A program made the translations under genes and the position numbers. Shown piece after piece: positions 35,028 to 43,384 of a stretch of 64,000 nucleotides of DNA. Source of the DNA: Paracoccus endophyticus. Its GTDB lineage: Bacteria > Pseudomonadota > Alphaproteobacteria > Rhodobacterales > Rhodobacteraceae. The stretch lies in NCBI RefSeq assembly GCF_003286075.1, contig NZ_QLUV01000001.1:558001-622000 (forward strand), written 5' to 3'. Numbering within the stretch: the first letter of the stretch is position 1; every line of letters begins with the position of its first letter. The notes under the pieces were generated by a model that was given only the letters and a program-made list of their open reading frames with translations, did not search any database and was not told the origin of the DNA.

Positions 35028-36080
35028 ATGCAGGTTCTGATTCTGACCGCCTGCCTGGCCGCGGCGGCGACCGACTGTGCCCCGCGCCTGCTGCCGGCGG
35101 GCATCGCGCCCGACCCGGCCGCCTGCGCCGCCCGGGGTGATTCGGTCGCATCGGGGTGGATCGCGGCCCATCCGGGTCTGGTGGCGCGGGGCTGGACCTG
35201 CGCGCCCCTGTCCGATGCCCCCGCCCTGCCGGTCGAGGAGGTCGCGCCGGGCATCCACGTCCACCGCGGCGCGGACGAGGGGCTGTCGCCGTCGAACGGC
35301 GGCGGCATCGCCAACCTGTCGTTCGTCGTGGGCACCGAGCGCGTCGCGGTCATCGACCCCGGCGGCTCTCGCGCCCAGGGCGAGGGGCTGTTCGCCGCCA
35401 TCCGCCGGGTGACGCCCCTGCCCATCGGGCCGGTGATCCTGACCCACATGCACCCCGATCACATCGCCGGCGCGCAGGTCTTTGCCGAAGCAGGGGCCGA
35501 GATCGTGGGCGACGCCCGCCTGCCCGCCGCGCTGGACGCGCGCCGCGACACCTGGATGGACAGCATCCCCGCGCAGATCGGGGCGCAGGCGTGGCTGGGC
35601 ACCGTGCTGGTCGCGCCCACGCGGCTGATCGACAGGCCGCAGTCTTTCGATCTGGGGGGCCGCAGCCTGCGGCTGCACCCGGTGCCGCGCGCCCACACCG
35701 ACAGCGACCTGACGGTGCACGACGACCTGACCGGCACGCTGTTCACGGGCGATCTGGTGTTTCGGGGCCTGACGCCGGTGGTGGACGGCTCGCTGAAGGG
35801 CTGGCTGGCGTGGCTGGCGCAGCCGCCCCGCGGGGCGCCGGTGGTGCCCGGCCACGGACCCGTGGCGCCCGGCCTGGCGCAGGCGGCCGCCGACGAGACG
35901 CTGTATCTGAACGCCCTGCGCGACGCGGTGCGCGCGGCGCTGGACGCGGGGCAAGGGCTGTCGCAGGCCGTGCCCGCGATCGTTGCGGCGATGGCGCCGC
36001 AGCGTGGGACCTGGGCCGAGTTCGACGCCACGACCGCCCGCAACGCCGCCGCCGCCTATGCCGAGATGGAGTGGGACTGA
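35028..36080 (+). CDS. quinoprotein relay system zinc metallohydrolase
   Basis: Metallo-beta-lactamase-fold protein of 350 residues with a short hydrophobic N-terminus that may direct export (LILTACLAAAATDCAP). The zinc motif is THMHPDHIAG (His140, His142, Asp144, His145). Later ligands lie in VPRAHTDSDLTV, LFTGDLVF and VVPGHGPV. Proteins of this kind accompany SoxYZ-like carriers and PQQ genes, and a shared periplasmic relay role is proposed, without a settled reaction. It is divergent from pqqA, so both probably share a control region. I chose ATG 35028 because it is the last start before the signal-like segment. Confidence 0.84.
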   Translation: MQVLILTACLAAAATDCAPRLLPAGIAPDPAACAARGDSVASGWIAAHPGLVARGWTCAPLSDAPALPVEEVAPGIHVHRGADEGLSPSNGGGIANLSFVVGTERVAVIDPGGSRAQGEGLFAAIRRVTPLPIGPVILTHMHPDHIAGAQVFAEAGAEIVGDARLPAALDARRDTWMDSIPAQIGAQAWLGTVLVAPTRLIDRPQSFDLGGRSLRLHPVPRAHTDSDLTVHDDLTGTLFTGDLVFRGLTPVVDGSLKGWLAWLAQPPRGAPVVPGHGPVAPGLAQAAADETLYLNALRDAVRAALDAGQGLSQAVPAIVAAMAPQRGTWAEFDATTARNAAAAYAEMEWD

Positions 36081-36154
36081 CGCCCCCGACTTTCGCACGA
36101 GTTGCGGTGCGGCCGGCCCCGGCTGCTATAGTGGCGCGGGGGAGATTGCGAATC

Positions 36155-37159
36155 ATGGCCCAGCGGCCTCACGCGGACCTGGTGATCGAGCGGACGCACG
36201 CCACGGGCGACCTGTCGGCCCTGACCTCAAGCTGGCGACGCTCGGCCGTCAAGCACGGGCTGGACCCGGCCGCGCACACGCGCGCCGACCGCCTAGACGG
36301 GGCGGCGCTGGCCCGCCGGCGGCAGCGTCTGGACGGATTCCTGCATGTCGCCGCCCCGCAGCTTGACGCGCTGTACCGGCTGGTCTGCCCGACGGGCTGT
36401 TCGGTGCTGCTGACGGATGCGTGCGGGATCGTGCTGGACCGGCGGGTGGCCGAGGGCGACGCCGCCGCCTTTGACGACTGGGACCTTGCCCCCGGCGCCG
36501 ACTGGTCCGAATCGGCGCAGGGGACCAACGGCATCGGCACCTGCCTGGCCGAGGGGCGGCAGGTCATCATCCACCGCGACGAACATTTCCTGTCCCGCAA
36601 CACCGCGATGAGCTGTCTGGACGCCCCGATCCACGGACCCGACGGGCAGATGATCGCGGCGCTGGACGTCTCGTCGGCGCGTGCCGACCAGACCGGGCCG
36701 ATGAACGCGCTGATCGGCGCCATGGTGGGCCAGACCGCGCGCCAGATCGAGGCGGCGTATTTCCGCGCGGCGTTTGTCGGCGCGCGCTTTGTGGTGGCGG
36801 GCGACAGCGGCGAGGCGCTGGTCGCGGTCGACCGCGACGACCTGGCGATCGGGGCCACGCGCGACGCGCGCCGGGCACTGGGCCTGCCTCGCCAGGGCGC
36901 GCTGAAGCCGCGTCCCCTGGCCGACCTGATCGGGCGCGACGACGAGATGCGGGGCCTTGACCGGGCCGAGCGGGCCGCCCTGATGCGGGCGCTGTCGCGC
37001 GCCGACGGCAACGTCTCGGCCGCGGCGCGGGCGCTGGGGGTGGGCCGGGCCACGCTTTACCGAAAAATGGCGCGGCTGGGGCTGCTGGCCCGCGCAGGTG
37101 ACGGCCCCTGTCTCAGCGATGAGACAGTCGGCCCTGCGAATCGGCCGGGCGCGAATTGA
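36155..37159 (+). CDS. GAF/Fis-type transcriptional regulator (AcoR-like, lacking the AAA+ domain)
   Basis: Regulator of 334 residues. An AcoR-like N-terminal region ([16 protein letters not shown]) leads into a GAF-type sensor domain (about 65-205) containing TNGIGTCLAEGRQVIIHRDE. The C-terminal Fis-type helix-turn-helix is NVSAAARALGVGRATLYRKM (about 288-307). Standard AcoR-type activators have a sigma-54 AAA+ domain of about 230 residues between these parts; here it is absent, with only about 80 residues joining them. It therefore cannot use sigma-54 in the usual way. It precedes the aldehyde dehydrogenase gene, its probable target. Confidence 0.87.
   Translation: MAQRPHADLVIERTHATGDLSALTSSWRRSAVKHGLDPAAHTRADRLDGAALARRRQRLDGFLHVAAPQLDALYRLVCPTGCSVLLTDACGIVLDRRVAEGDAAAFDDWDLAPGADWSESAQGTNGIGTCLAEGRQVIIHRDEHFLSRNTAMSCLDAPIHGPDGQMIAALDVSSARADQTGPMNALIGAMVGQTARQIEAAYFRAAFVGARFVVAGDSGEALVAVDRDDLAIGATRDARRALGLPRQGALKPRPLADLIGRDDEMRGLDRAERAALMRALSRADGNVSAAARALGVGRATLYRKMARLGLLARAGDGPCLSDETVGPANRPGAN
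37109..37126. promoter_or_regulatory. perfect palindrome, candidate operator of the aldehyde dehydrogenase gene
   Basis: TGTCTCA (37109-37115), GCGA, TGAGACA (37120-37126). It sits within the last codons of the regulator gene, about 125 bp before the aldehyde dehydrogenase start. A Fis-type dimer could bind it. Confidence 0.5.
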
Positions 37160-37249
37160 CCCGAAGGGGCGCCCCGCCGCAGCATGGCAGGCGACCCGGA
37201 CGTGAAGGGCCGGGACAGATCGACAGACATCGACTTCAGGGAGGAAGAG

Positions 37250-38776
37250 ATGCCGAACGACCAGACGCATGAGTTCAAGGGTGTCAGCGCGATGCCCTTT
37301 GCCAAGCGCTACGACAACTTCATCGGCGGCACCTGGGTTGCGCCCAGGGCCGGCCGCTATTTCGAGAACACGACGCCGATCACCGGCGCCGTCATCGGCG
37401 AGATCGCCCGCTCGGATGCCGACGACGTCACGGCGGCGCTGGATGCCGCCCATGCCGCGGCCGACAAGTGGGGCCGCACCAGCCCGCAGGCCCGCGCCGA
37501 CATCCTGCTCAGGATCGCCGACCGGATGGAGCAGAACCTGGAACTGCTGGCGACGGCGGAAACCTGGGACAACGGCAAGCCCATCCGCGAGACGATGGCC
37601 GCCGACCTGCCGCTGGCCGTGGACCACTTCCGCTATTTTGCCGGCTGCCTGCGGGCGCAGGAAGGCTCGCTGAGCCAGATCGACGACGACACCGTGGCCT
37701 ATCACTTCCACGAGCCGCTGGGCGTCGTGGGCCAGATCATCCCGTGGAACTTTCCGCTGCTGATGGCCTGCTGGAAGCTGGCCCCCGCACTCGCCGCAGG
37801 CAACTGCGTCGTGCTGAAGCCTGCCGAGCAGACGCCCGCGTCCATCATGCTGTGGGTCAGCGTGATCGGCGACCTTCTGCCGCCGGGCGTGCTGAACATC
37901 GTCAACGGATTCGGCCTGGAAGCCGGCAAGCCGCTGGCGTCGTCGAACCGGATCGGCAAGATCGCCTTCACCGGCGAAACCTCGACCGGGCGGCTGATCA
38001 TGCAGTACGCGTCCGAGAACCTGATCCCCGTCACGCTGGAGCTGGGGGGCAAGTCGCCCAACATCTTCTTCGAGGACGTCGCGCGTGAAGACGACGACTT
38101 CTTCGACAAGGCGCTGGAAGGCTTCACCATGTTCGCGCTGAACCAGGGCGAGGTCTGCACCTGCCCGTCGCGCGTGCTGATCCAGGAGTCGATCTACGAC
38201 AAGTTCATGGAACGCGCGGTCAAGCGGGTCGAGGCGATCAAGCAGGGCGACCCGCGCCAGGGCGACACGATGATCGGCGCGCAGGCGTCCGGCGAGCAGC
38301 GCGACAAGATCCTGTCGTATCTGGAGATCGGCCGGAACGAGGGCGCCGAGGTCCTGACCGGCGGCGGTGCGGCCGATCTGGGCGGAGAGCTGTCCAGCGG
38401 CTATTACATCAAGCCCACGATCTTCAAAGGCAACAACAAGATGCGGATCTTCCAGGAGGAGATCTTCGGCCCGGTGGTGTCGGTCACGACCTTCAAGGAC
38501 CGTGACGAGGCGCTGTCGATCGCCAACGACACGCTCTACGGCCTGGGCGCGGGCGTGTGGTCGCGCGACGCCAACACCTGCTATCGCATGGGCCGCGAGA
38601 TCAAGGCGGGCCGGGTCTGGACCAACTGCTATCACGCCTATCCGGCCCACGCGGCCTTTGGCGGGTACAAGCAGTCGGGCATCGGGCGCGAAAACCACCG
38701 CATGATGCTGGATCATTACCAGCAGACCAAGAACATGCTGGTCAGCTACAGCCCCAAGAAGCTGGGCTTCTTCTAA
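37250..38776 (+). CDS. aldehyde dehydrogenase, acetaldehyde (AcoD/ExaC) type
   Basis: NAD+-dependent aldehyde dehydrogenase of 508 residues. Motifs are [37 protein letters not shown], the general-base Glu in [15 protein letters not shown] and the catalytic cysteine near residue 302 in [13 protein letters not shown], where a second cysteine follows as in AcoD/ExaC. A strong GGAGGAAGAG ribosome site precedes ATG 37250. With the upstream AcoR-like regulator and the DUF779 gene downstream, oxidation of acetaldehyde derived from ethanol or acetoin is likely. It could serve the PQQ-dependent alcohol pathway suggested by the neighbouring pqq genes. Confidence 0.95.
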   Translation: MPNDQTHEFKGVSAMPFAKRYDNFIGGTWVAPRAGRYFENTTPITGAVIGEIARSDADDVTAALDAAHAAADKWGRTSPQARADILLRIADRMEQNLELLATAETWDNGKPIRETMAADLPLAVDHFRYFAGCLRAQEGSLSQIDDDTVAYHFHEPLGVVGQIIPWNFPLLMACWKLAPALAAGNCVVLKPAEQTPASIMLWVSVIGDLLPPGVLNIVNGFGLEAGKPLASSNRIGKIAFTGETSTGRLIMQYASENLIPVTLELGGKSPNIFFEDVAREDDDFFDKALEGFTMFALNQGEVCTCPSRVLIQESIYDKFMERAVKRVEAIKQGDPRQGDTMIGAQASGEQRDKILSYLEIGRNEGAEVLTGGGAADLGGELSSGYYIKPTIFKGNNKMRIFQEEIFGPVVSVTTFKDRDEALSIANDTLYGLGAGVWSRDANTCYRMGREIKAGRVWTNCYHAYPAHAAFGGYKQSGIGRENHRMMLDHYQQTKNMLVSYSPKKLGFF

Positions 38777-38785
38777 GGCGACACC

Positions 38786-38810
38786 GGCGCGCCCCCCCGC
38801 GGGGCGCGCC
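38786..38810 (+). terminator. GC-rich hairpin after the aldehyde dehydrogenase gene
   Basis: GGCGCGCCCC (38786-38795) pairs with GGGGCGCGCC (38801-38810), loop of 5 nt, starting 9 nt after the stop codon. No T-run follows, so termination strength is uncertain. Confidence 0.55.
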
Positions 38811-38852
38811 ACATCCTTTCGTGCCGTCCGGCGCGGCTGCGGGACCAGCCGC

Positions 38853-38878
38853 TGAACCGCAACGCTGCCCGCGGCGTT
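38853..38878 (+). promoter_or_regulatory. candidate EcfG-type promoter of the topoisomerase IB gene
   Basis: TGAAC (38853-38857), 17 nt, CGTT (38875-38878), one mismatch from GGAAC-N16/17-CGTT. The -10-like element ends 24 nt before the ATG of the topoisomerase gene. The same TGAAC variant precedes the manganese catalase gene. Confidence 0.45.
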
Positions 38879-38902
38879 CGGCCGGAAACGGACAGCGTGG
38901 TC

Positions 38903-39964
38903 ATGCCCAGCGACAGCGGAACCATCGTCGATCCCCAGGACGCCGCCGAAAGCGTGGGGCTGGTCTATGTGACCGACGCCGACCCCGGCATCACCCGCCG
39001 CCGCACGGGCAAGGGGTTTTCCTTTCGCGACCCCGAGGGGCGAACGATCCGGGACAAGGCGGTGCTGGCCCGCGCCAAGGCGCTGGCGATCCCGCCGGCC
39101 TGGACCGATGTGTGGATCTGTCCTGACCCGGACGGTCACATCCAGGCCACCGGCCGTGACGCCAAGGGGCGCAAGCAATACCGCTATCACCCCCGCTTCC
39201 GCGAGGTGCGCGACAGCACCAAGTACGAACGCATGCTGGATTTCGCCGCTGCCCTGCCGGGGTTGCGCGCCCGGGTGGACGCCGACATGGCCCGCCCCGG
39301 GATGAGCCGCGAGAAGGTGCTGGCGACCGTGGTGCATCTGCTGGAGACGACGATGATCCGCGTCGGCAACGCCGATTACGCCCGGCAGAACAAGTCGCAC
39401 GGCCTGACCACGCTGAAGGACCGCCACGTCAAGGTCGCGGGGTCCGAGGTCCGGTTCTCGTTCAAGGGCAAAAGCGGCAAGCACTGGACGCTGGACGTGC
39501 AGGACCGGCGCGTCGCGCGGATCGTCAAGGCCAGCCAGGACCTGCCCGGCCAGCACCTGTTCCAGTACCTTGACGACGAAGGCCAGCAGCGCGTCGTGAC
39601 CTCGGGCGACGTCAATGCCTATCTGCGCGACATCACCGGCCGCGACATCACGGCCAAGGATTTCCGCACCTGGACGGGCACGGTCCTGGCCGCGCTGGCG
39701 CTGGCCGAATACGAGGCGGCCGACAGCGAGGCCGCGGCCAGGCGCAACGTGCGCGAGGCGATCGAGCGCGTCGCGGCCCGCCTGGGCAACACGCCGACGA
39801 TCTGCCGCAAGTGCTATGTCCACCCGGCGGTCATCGAAACCTACCTGTCCGACGATCTGGTGCTGGACCTGCGCGAGGAGATCGCGGACGATCTGGACGA
39901 ACCCGCCCTGCGCCCCGAGGAGCGGCGGGTCCTGACCTTCCTTCAGGAAAGGCTTGCCGCATGA
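38903..39964 (+). CDS. DNA topoisomerase IB (poxvirus type)
   Basis: Eukaryotic/poxvirus-like type IB topoisomerase of 353 residues that relaxes supercoils through a 3'-phosphotyrosine. The N-terminal domain shows WICPDPDGHIQATGRDAKGR and QYRYHPRFRE. The catalytic domain has MIRVGNADYARQNKSHGLTT with a catalytic arginine, the KDRHVK lysine, and the nucleophile Tyr305 in CRKCYVHPAVIETY. ATG 38903 is preferred over a GTG two codons earlier. It overlaps the DUF779 gene by 4 nt. An EcfG-like promoter lies just upstream, so stress control is possible. Confidence 0.93.
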   Translation: MPSDSGTIVDPQDAAESVGLVYVTDADPGITRRRTGKGFSFRDPEGRTIRDKAVLARAKALAIPPAWTDVWICPDPDGHIQATGRDAKGRKQYRYHPRFREVRDSTKYERMLDFAAALPGLRARVDADMARPGMSREKVLATVVHLLETTMIRVGNADYARQNKSHGLTTLKDRHVKVAGSEVRFSFKGKSGKHWTLDVQDRRVARIVKASQDLPGQHLFQYLDDEGQQRVVTSGDVNAYLRDITGRDITAKDFRTWTGTVLAALALAEYEAADSEAAARRNVREAIERVAARLGNTPTICRKCYVHPAVIETYLSDDLVLDLREEIADDLDEPALRPEERRVLTFLQERLAA

Positions 39965-40314
39965 CCCCCGACCCTCTGCCCGCCCGCGACCGCGTGGCCG
40001 CCACCCCCGCGGCGCTGGCGCTGCTGGCCGAGATCGTCGCCGACCACGGGCCGGTGATGTTCCACCTGTCGGGCGGGTGCTGCGACGGGTCCTCGCCCAT
40101 GTGCTATGCGCTGGGCGATTTCCGGCTGAGCGAACGCGACGTGCTGCTGGGCCATGTCGGCGCGGCGCCGTTCTATACCGGCGGCGCGCAGGCGGCGGCC
40201 TGGGCCGACACCGACCTGCTGATCGACGCCGTGCCCGGCCGTGGCGGGATGTTCAGCCTGGACAACGGGCGCGAGCGGCGGTTCCTGGTGCGCGCGCCCA
40301 CTTGCGCCCCCTGA
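39961..40314 (+). CDS. DUF779 domain protein
   Basis: Protein of 117 residues from the DUF779 family, whose function is unknown. The conserved core is FHLSGGCCDGSSPMCY, with three cysteines that could bind metal or be redox active, followed by FYTGGAQAAAW. Family members are commonly encoded beside acetaldehyde-type aldehyde dehydrogenases. Here the topoisomerase IB gene has come between them, and the DUF779 start overlaps the topoisomerase stop (ATGA). Confidence 0.85.
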   Translation: MTPDPLPARDRVAATPAALALLAEIVADHGPVMFHLSGGCCDGSSPMCYALGDFRLSERDVLLGHVGAAPFYTGGAQAAAWADTDLLIDAVPGRGGMFSLDNGRERRFLVRAPTCAP

Positions 40315-40356
40315 CCGCACGGGCCACATCGGGCCGGACGGAACAGGGGGGCGATC

Positions 40357-41274
40357 ATGGCGCACAGGGTCTTCATCGATGGCGAGGCAGGGACCACCGG
40401 CCTGCAGATCCGCGACCGGCTGGCCCGGCGCAGCGACGTCGACCTGATCCAGATCGACCCGGCGCGGCGCAAGGACCCCGACGCCCGGCGCGACGCCATG
40501 GCCGCCGCGGACGTGGCGATCCTGTGCCTGCCCGACGCCGCCGCGCGCGAGGCGGTGGCGCTGGCCGAGGGGCTGCCCCAAGGCCGGGGCGTGCGCTTCA
40601 TCGACGCCTCCAGCGCGCATCGCGTGGCGGATGGCTGGACCTATGGCTTTGCGGAGCTGGCGCCCGGCGCCCGCGCGGCCATCGCGGCCTCCGCGCGCGT
40701 GTCGAACCCCGGCTGCTATGCCACCGGCGCGATCGCCCTGCTGGCGCCCCTGGTCGCGGCGGGGGTGCTGGCCGCGGACGAGGTCGCCTCGATCAACGCG
40801 GTCAGCGGCTATACCGGCGGCGGCAAGGATCTGATCGCCGAGATGGAGGGCCAGGGCGCGCCCGACCATTTCGTCTATGCCCTGGGCCAGGCCCACAAGC
40901 ATCTGCCCGAGATCATCGCCCGGTCCGCCCTGACCCGCCGGCCGGTCTTTGCGCCGGCCGTGGGGCGATTCGCCCAGGGCATGGTCGTGCAGGTGCCGGT
41001 GCAGCTGAATGGCCGCCGGCTGGCCGACCTGCACGATGCGCTGGCCGCGCATTACGCCGACGAACGCTTTGTCCGCGTGATCCCGCCGCAGCCGCGCGTG
41101 GTGCCCACCGTGCTGAACGACACCAACGATCTGGAACTGTCGGTGCATGGCAGCGACGACAGCGGCTGCGCCGTGCTGGTCGCGGTGCTGGACAACCTGG
41201 GCAAGGGCGCCTCGGGGGCCGCGGTGCAGAACCTCAACCTGATGATCGGAGCGGACGAGGACGCGGGGCTTTGA
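40357..41274 (+). CDS. argC: N-acetyl-gamma-glutamyl-phosphate reductase, short type
   Basis: Reduces N-acetyl-glutamyl-phosphate to the semialdehyde in arginine synthesis. The product is 305 residues, the short class 2 form. It has the NADP-binding start VFIDGEAGTTGLQIRDRL, the catalytic Cys120 in SNPGCYATGAIALL, AVSGYTGGGKDLI and the C-terminal GAAVQNLNLM. A 42-nt gap follows the DUF779 gene, so it could be cotranscribed or have its own promoter. It converges with the Trm112-like gene. Confidence 0.95.
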   Translation: MAHRVFIDGEAGTTGLQIRDRLARRSDVDLIQIDPARRKDPDARRDAMAAADVAILCLPDAAAREAVALAEGLPQGRGVRFIDASSAHRVADGWTYGFAELAPGARAAIAASARVSNPGCYATGAIALLAPLVAAGVLAADEVASINAVSGYTGGGKDLIAEMEGQGAPDHFVYALGQAHKHLPEIIARSALTRRPVFAPAVGRFAQGMVVQVPVQLNGRRLADLHDALAAHYADERFVRVIPPQPRVVPTVLNDTNDLELSVHGSDDSGCAVLVAVLDNLGKGASGAAVQNLNLMIGADEDAGL

Positions 41275-41294
41275 CGCGCCCTTGACCGGCTGGC

Positions 41295-41543
41295 CTAGTC
41301 GCCGGCGGCCCAGGGGTTCGAGACCTTCGGCACCGCGTCATCGTCGGCCTTGATCTGGCGCGCCTCGCCGATCAGCATGATCGGGATGCCGGCGCGGATC
41401 GGAAAGGCCAGCCCGGCCGTGCGCGACACCAGCTCTTGCCGGGTGGCGTCATAGTCCAGCCGGCCGTGCGTCAGCGGGCAGACCAGCGCCTCCAGCATGT
41501 GGCGGTCAAAGGTGGGGACGGCAGGCTCGTGGGTCCGGGTCAA
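41295..41543 (-). CDS. Trm112/YcaR family small protein
   Basis: Protein of 82 residues in the Trm112-like (UPF0434) family. The core reads [17 protein letters not shown] and [18 protein letters not shown]. The usual second zinc cysteine after CP is replaced (CPLTHG), so metal binding may be lost. The start is taken as TTG 41543, whose TTGA overlaps the stop of the LON-domain gene; an in-frame ATG lies 15 codons later, directly at the conserved core. The role is unclear; eukaryotic Trm112 activates methyltransferases. Confidence 0.85.
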   Translation of the reverse strand: MTRTHEPAVPTFDRHMLEALVCPLTHGRLDYDATRQELVSRTAGLAFPIRAGIPIMLIGEARQIKADDDAVPKVSNPWAAGD

Positions 41544-42175
41544 TGCATCCGCTCCTCGTCGTCGCCGCCGATGTGCAGCGCGAATTCGATCAGCCCGTCC
41601 AGCATGGCGCGCCGTTCGGGCAGGGTCTCGGCCTCCAACAGGGCCTGCTTTTCCTCGGGACCCAGGGGCAGCAGCATGGCCAGGCTGTTGACCAGCAGCT
41701 CGTCCTCGGCCTCCTCGGCGGCGTTCCAGTCGGTGGACAGGTCATGCGCGGCCATGTAGCGGCCCAGCCGCTCCATGAAGCCGGCGCGGTCGAAGGCGGG
41801 GTCGTCGGCGGACTGCCCGGCCCGGTCGCGCTTGAACCCCGACCAGTCCACGCGACCGCGCGGATAGGGGGTGAAGCCGTCGATGGCCTCGACCAGGCGG
41901 AACCGCGAGACGGCCGCCAGCGACACCATCATCCGCCCGTCATCGGTTTCCGAGAACATGGTGACGCGCCCGGCGGTGCCGATGCTGGCCAGCCCGTCGC
42001 CCGCCGGCTGGATCATGCCGATCAGGCGATGGCCGGACTTCAGCACGTCCTCCATCATCTGCAGGTACCGCGGCTCGAAGATCTGCAGCGGCAGGCGCGT
42101 GCGCGGCAGCAGCACCGCGCCCGGCAGCGTGAACAGCGGGATGGTGTCGGGCAGCGCGGATTCGCGGCGCGGCAT
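41540..42175 (-). CDS. LON peptidase substrate-binding domain protein
   Basis: Protein of 211 residues consisting only of the N-terminal LON substrate-binding domain, without ATPase or protease parts. Typical sequences are [34 protein letters not shown], and [10 protein letters not shown]. The C-terminal half is helical ([20 protein letters not shown]). Its cellular role is not established. It lies between cnoX (1 nt apart) and the Trm112-like gene (4-nt overlap); this trio recurs in related genomes as I recall them. Confidence 0.92.
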   Translation of the reverse strand: MPRRESALPDTIPLFTLPGAVLLPRTRLPLQIFEPRYLQMMEDVLKSGHRLIGMIQPAGDGLASIGTAGRVTMFSETDDGRMMVSLAAVSRFRLVEAIDGFTPYPRGRVDWSGFKRDRAGQSADDPAFDRAGFMERLGRYMAAHDLSTDWNAAEEAEDELLVNSLAMLLPLGPEEKQALLEAETLPERRAMLDGLIEFALHIGGDDEERMH

Positions 42176-42176
42176 G

Positions 42177-43085
42177 TCAGGCGAAGATCAGCGACGACAG
42201 CCGCCGCCGGCCCTTCTGGGCCAGGGGGTCGTTGGGCTTCATGGCGTCGAAGATGGTGATCAGCCGCGTCTTGGCCGCGCCGTCGTTCCAGTCCCGGTCG
42301 CGGCGGAACGATTCAAGCAACTGGTCGATCGCCTCCTCGACCCGGCCCGCGGCATGCAGGGCGGTGGCATAGTCCATGCGCGCCTGGTGATCGCCCGGCT
42401 CGGCTGCGACGCGCCGTTCCAGGTCGGCCAGCGGCCCGGCCTTGGCGGCCTGCTGCGCCAGCGCCAGCTGGGCGCGGGCGGCCTCGACCGGGGCGGACCC
42501 GGCGACGGCGGCGGGCACGCGCGACAGGGCCTCGGCGGCGGCGTCGGTGTCGGCCCCGGCCAGCCGGGCGCGGATCAGGCCGGCCCAGGCCTGCGCGTTC
42601 TCGCCTTCCTCGTCCAGGATGGCGGCGAATGTCTCGGCCGCGTCGTCGGTGGCGCCCTCGGCCAGCATCTGCTCGGCCGCCTCCAGCGCGGCGCCCAGGC
42701 CGCCGTCGTCGCCGCCCAGCGCGATCAGCTTGTCCACGAACTTGCGGATCTCGCTGGGGGGCAGCGCGCCCTGGAACGCATCGACCGGCTGGCCCTGGAA
42801 GAACGCATAGACGGTCGGGATCGACTGCACCCGCAGCTGCGAGGCGATCATCTGGTTCTTGTCCACATCGACCTTGACCATGCGGACGCGGCCCTTGTGG
42901 CGCGACACCTCGGCCTCCAGCGCGGGGCCAAGGGTCTTGCACGGCCCGCACCACGGCGCCCAGAAATCGACGATCACCGGCACCTTCATCGAGGCGTCGA
43001 TCACCTCGGCCATGAACTCGGCCTCGGTGACGTCCTTGATGAAATCGGCGGTCTGCGGCTGCTCGCCCGCGCCCTGAAGCAACAT
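42177..43085 (-). CDS. cnoX: CnoX/YbbN co-chaperone: thioredoxin domain plus TPR
   Basis: Protein of 302 residues. The N-terminal thioredoxin domain (about 12-120) has a full active site FWAPWCGPCK (Cys46, Cys49). The remainder is helical repeats of TPR type (ERRVAAEPGDHQARMDYATA, LESFRRDRDWNDGAAKTRLI). E. coli CnoX lacks the first active-site cysteine, whereas Caulobacter-type CnoX keeps both and couples redox activity with holdase function. This one belongs to the second type. It probably protects client proteins under oxidative stress. Confidence 0.92.
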   Translation of the reverse strand: MLLQGAGEQPQTADFIKDVTEAEFMAEVIDASMKVPVIVDFWAPWCGPCKTLGPALEAEVSRHKGRVRMVKVDVDKNQMIASQLRVQSIPTVYAFFQGQPVDAFQGALPPSEIRKFVDKLIALGGDDGGLGAALEAAEQMLAEGATDDAAETFAAILDEEGENAQAWAGLIRARLAGADTDAAAEALSRVPAAVAGSAPVEAARAQLALAQQAAKAGPLADLERRVAAEPGDHQARMDYATALHAAGRVEEAIDQLLESFRRDRDWNDGAAKTRLITIFDAMKPNDPLAQKGRRRLSSLIFA

Positions 43086-43384
43086 CGCACGGCCCTCTGG
43101 TTGTTCCGGTCGGGGGCAATATGGCCCCTGGGGCGGGCGGATGAAAGGGGGCGGCGCCTGCGACGCTGCCGCCGCTGCGGCGGGCTGCGCTGCCGATCCT
43201 GTTCACGCGGGGCGCGCGCTGCGCGGGCAGGCCCGGGACGGACATCCGCGCGGGCGTGTTCCGCGGCCTCCGCGTCTCGATGCCGCCGCTGCCGGTGCTG
43301 ATCGTCGCGGGGGGGCTGAGGGACCTGGGCGGTCACGCGCTGGCCGACACCGGCCCGGCCTCAGCCGCGGATCGTGTCCCCCGC
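43086..43384. other. intergenic region between cnoX and xthA
   Basis: About 300 bp between the cnoX start and the xthA stop. It should hold the cnoX promoter on the minus strand. Open frames on the plus strand show only low-complexity Ala/Arg/Gly translation with no ribosome site. I see no RNA gene or repeat. Confidence 0.5.

Noticed and set aside
36293..39823. A 1176-codon open frame on the minus strand
   Set aside because: It is antisense to the regulator, aldehyde dehydrogenase and topoisomerase genes, all of which have clear family motifs. It shows no domain or ribosome site.
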